In this document: positions 7,706 through 8,957 of the stretch, piece after piece | How positions within the stretch are numbered: the stretch's first letter is position 1 | Layout: every line of letters starts with the position of its first letter | Assembly: GCA_021323155.1 (NCBI GenBank) | Contig: JAJTCI010000078.1 | Location: 1-8,957 of the forward strand | Length of the DNA stretch: 8,957 nt | Source: Chitinophagaceae bacterium | GTDB taxonomy: Bacteria > Bacteroidota > Bacteroidia > Chitinophagales > Chitinophagaceae | Reading direction: 5' to 3' | Position numbers and translations under genes: made by a program | Notes under the pieces: generated by a model | Database searches by the model: none | The model's input: only the letters and a program-made list of their open reading frames with translations | Told to the model about the DNA's origin: nothing

Positions 7706-8569
7706 ATGGCTGCAAGCAACCCCATAGGGATTTTTGATTCGGGATTCGGCGGACTCACCATCATGAAAGAGATCGTGCAGAAACTTCCGAAATACGATTA
7801 CATCTATTTAGGTGATAACGCACGCGCCCCCTACGGCAACCGCTCTTTCGAAACGGTATATCATTACACCCTGGAATGCGTGGAATGGTTTTTTAAGCAG
7901 GGTTGCCCCCTCGTGGTGCTTGCCTGCAACACCGCTTCCGCCAAAGCGCTCCGTACCATCCAGCAGAACGATCTTGAACGGATCGGGCCGGGCAATCGCG
8001 TATTAGGCGTGCTGAGGCCGACGACCGAAGTGATCGGTAACTACACTGAAAGCAGGAGCATCGGCATCCTCGGTACCACCGGCACCGTCCAGTCCGGTTC
8101 CTACGAGATCGAGGTACATAAGTTCTTCCCCGACATCAAGGTATACCAGGAGGCCTGCCCCATGTGGGTGCCCCTCATCGAGAACAATGAGCACCACTCC
8201 AAAGGCGCCGACTTTTTCGTGAAAAAGCACCTGGAGAACATCATCGAAAAAGGCCCGGGGATCGACACCCTGTTACTGGCCTGCACCCACTACCCGCTCA
8301 TGATGGATAAGATCGTTGAATATGCCCCCATCGGCACTACCGTCATTTCCCAGGGCGAGATCGTAGCGAACAGCCTCGGCGACTACCTGCGCCGCCACCC
8401 GGAAATGGAAGAGCGCTTGTCAAAAGGAAGCACAAAACATTTCTATACTACCGATTCGCCCGCCGATTTTGACCAGAAGGCCAGTATCTTTTACGGGGAA
8501 GAGGTGAACGCCAGGCACTTGGACCTCAATGCCGGCCATAAGCATCCCGCGGATGTGCCCCCGCGGTGA
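7706..8569 (+). CDS. murI: Glutamate racemase
   Basis: The 287-residue product interconverts L- and D-glutamate, supplying D-glutamate for the peptidoglycan stem peptide in the cytoplasm. The family landmarks are all present: IGIFDSGFGGLT with Asp11 and Ser12, GDNARAPYGNR (36-46), the first catalytic cysteine Cys74 in LACNTAS, and the second, Cys193, in LACTHYPL with His195. Length is at the upper end of the usual range owing to a short polar C-terminal tail (HLDLNAGHKHPADVPPR). The start at 7706 is forced: the next Met is residue 20, after the essential Asp11, and no ATG, GTG or TTG start lies in frame close upstream. No Shine-Dalgarno sequence is possible in the 10 bases left after the terminator stem. 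Expression may come from read-through of that terminator or from a promoter overlapping it. The gene fits the envelope theme of the cluster. Confidence 0.97.
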   Translation: MAASNPIGIFDSGFGGLTIMKEIVQKLPKYDYIYLGDNARAPYGNRSFETVYHYTLECVEWFFKQGCPLVVLACNTASAKALRTIQQNDLERIGPGNRVLGVLRPTTEVIGNYTESRSIGILGTTGTVQSGSYEIEVHKFFPDIKVYQEACPMWVPLIENNEHHSKGADFFVKKHLENIIEKGPGIDTLLLACTHYPLMMDKIVEYAPIGTTVISQGEIVANSLGDYLRRHPEMEERLSKGSTKHFYTTDSPADFDQKASIFYGEEVNARHLDLNAGHKHPADVPPR

Positions 8570-8652
8570 CATATGAGGTATAGAGCACATATAGAGTACA
8601 TATAGAGCACATATAGAGTACATATAGAGCACATATAGAGTACCTATAGAGT
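8569..8652. repeat. 11-bp tandem repeat array (ACATATAGAGT/C)
   Basis: Starting within the murI stop codon there is a tandem array of an 11-bp unit. Five perfect units occupy 8587-8641 and alternate at their last base, T, C, T, C, T, so the real repeat is a 22-bp dimer. A sixth unit, ACCTATAGAGT (8642-8652), has one change. The left edge is degenerate: ACATATGAGGT (8569-8579) and a shortened ATAGAGC (8580-8586). The unit is AT-rich and not self-complementary. The reverse strand gives a Tyr/Leu/Ile-rich repetitive translation, which looks like a by-product. The function is unknown; such arrays usually grow by slippage. Confidence 0.95.
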
Positions 8653-8740
8653 ATCTCCTCCGGGGTAACCTCGATGTGCCTTCGTATTGCCTCCGTATCG
8701 CCCAGGCATCACCTCCCACCTTCCTTCCACCTTGCCTCCA
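8653..8740. repeat. Degenerate 11-bp periodic, C/T-rich tract continuing the array
   Basis: Written in the same 11-bp phase, the next eight blocks include ATCTCCTCCGG, TGTGCCTTCGT, ATTGCCTCCGT, ATCGCCCAGGC, ATCACCTCCCA, CCTTCCTTCCA and CCTTGCCTCCA. Column 6 is C in all eight, column 9 is C in seven of eight, and column 10 is G in the first five and C in the last three. The sequence differs from the ACATATAGAGT unit, yet the period and phase hold. This was lined up by eye; pyrimidine richness raises the chance of accidental agreement. Confidence 0.5.
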
Positions 8741-8957
8741 CCCTCAAGCATGGTTGAAGCAGGGGCAGTCAGGACAAGGATCGGTGCATATCCGCGTTGA
8801 TTTTCAGTTGCTGGAGTGGCTATGCAGACTGAGGCGCGACATTAGCAGTGCGGCTCATAAAGCAAAATCCCTTAAAATATCCCCTAAATTCACGGCAATC
8901 CGCGATTTGCTTTGGACTTTTTCATTCACACCCTTACCTTTGCCGTCCTTTCACAAA
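8741..8957. other. Intergenic region without a convincing gene
   Basis: No supported gene is seen here. A frame is open from 8628 to the right edge (110 codons), but it has no ATG and runs through the repeats and the promoter at 8911-8942, so it looks accidental. Short ATG frames (for example 8750, 16 codons) are not credible. Visible structure is limited to a near-direct repeat, ATCCCTTAAA (8867-8876) and ATCCCCTAAA (8879-8888) at 12-base spacing, an imperfect palindrome GCAATCCGCGATTTGC (8895-8910), and the outward promoter. Confidence 0.7.
8911..8942 (+). promoter_or_regulatory. Near-consensus Bacteroidota promoter for a gene beyond the right edge
   Basis: TTTG (8911-8914) is followed, after 20 bases, by TACCTTTG (8935-8942), matching the -33 TTTG and -7 TAnnTTTG elements of the Bacteroidota primary sigma factor at about the normal spacing. 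Transcription would begin near 8949-8950 and leave the window rightward. The -7 box is identical to the one before uppS. The imperfect palindrome at 8895-8910 abuts the -33 element and could bind a regulator, though that is speculative. Confidence 0.8.

Noticed and set aside
8587..8652. CRISPR array
   Set aside because: The units are 11 bp and directly abutting, with no unique spacers and no cas genes.
8420..8719. Reverse-strand 99-residue frame with repetitive Tyr/Leu/Ile sequence
   Set aside because: It runs antisense through the murI 3' end and the 11-bp array; its repetitive protein is just the translated repeat (33 bases give 11 codons), with no start signal or domain.
8628..8957. Open + strand frame running to the right edge
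   Set aside because: It has no ATG, spans the repeat tract and contains the outward promoter at its end; its translation has no recognisable motif.

Overview
The window reads as a chromosomal segment of a Bacteroidota bacterium, most likely Chitinophagaceae or a close relative. The grounds are the gene order (nadK, DUF6089-type barrel, uppS, bamA, two skp/ompH genes, murI), signal peptides that end in Ala-Gln or Gly-Gln, the near absence of Shine-Dalgarno sequences, and -7 promoter boxes of the Bacteroidota type (TAnnTTTG). The lineage call is inference from sequence style; no search was run.

Layout: all eight protein genes lie on the + strand and run head to tail. Positions 2-892 hold the 3' end of an Omp85-type (BamA/TamA-like) outer-membrane barrel gene that enters from the left. 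Then come NAD kinase (965-1828), a secreted DUF6089-like outer-membrane barrel (1913-2758), the isoprenyl (undecaprenyl) diphosphate synthase uppS (2824-3591) behind a clear -7 box, full-length bamA with five POTRA domains (start placed at 3729, end 6449), two consecutive Skp/OmpH-like periplasmic chaperones (6481-6993 and 7026-7646), a strong intrinsic terminator (7666-7701), and glutamate racemase murI (7706-8569), which starts only four bases after the terminator T-tract. The last 388 bases hold no convincing gene. They contain a tandem array of 11-bp units, a pyrimidine-rich stretch that appears to keep the 11-bp period, and near the right edge a near-consensus Bacteroidota promoter pointing out of the window.

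Function: the block is an envelope-biogenesis cluster. UppS makes the lipid carrier for peptidoglycan and surface glycans. MurI makes D-glutamate for peptidoglycan. The Skp-like proteins carry unfolded barrel proteins across the periplasm, and BamA inserts them in the outer membrane. The DUF6089-like barrel sits where Porphyromonas gingivalis carries porG, a type IX secretion gene next to uppS, bamA and two ompH genes; that makes it a candidate secretion or envelope component, but this is inference by synteny.

No defence system, CRISPR array, insertion sequence, prophage, tRNA or rRNA was seen. The core genes look ordinary and intact. The least explained material is the 11-bp repeat tract after murI and the terminator pressed against the murI start codon.
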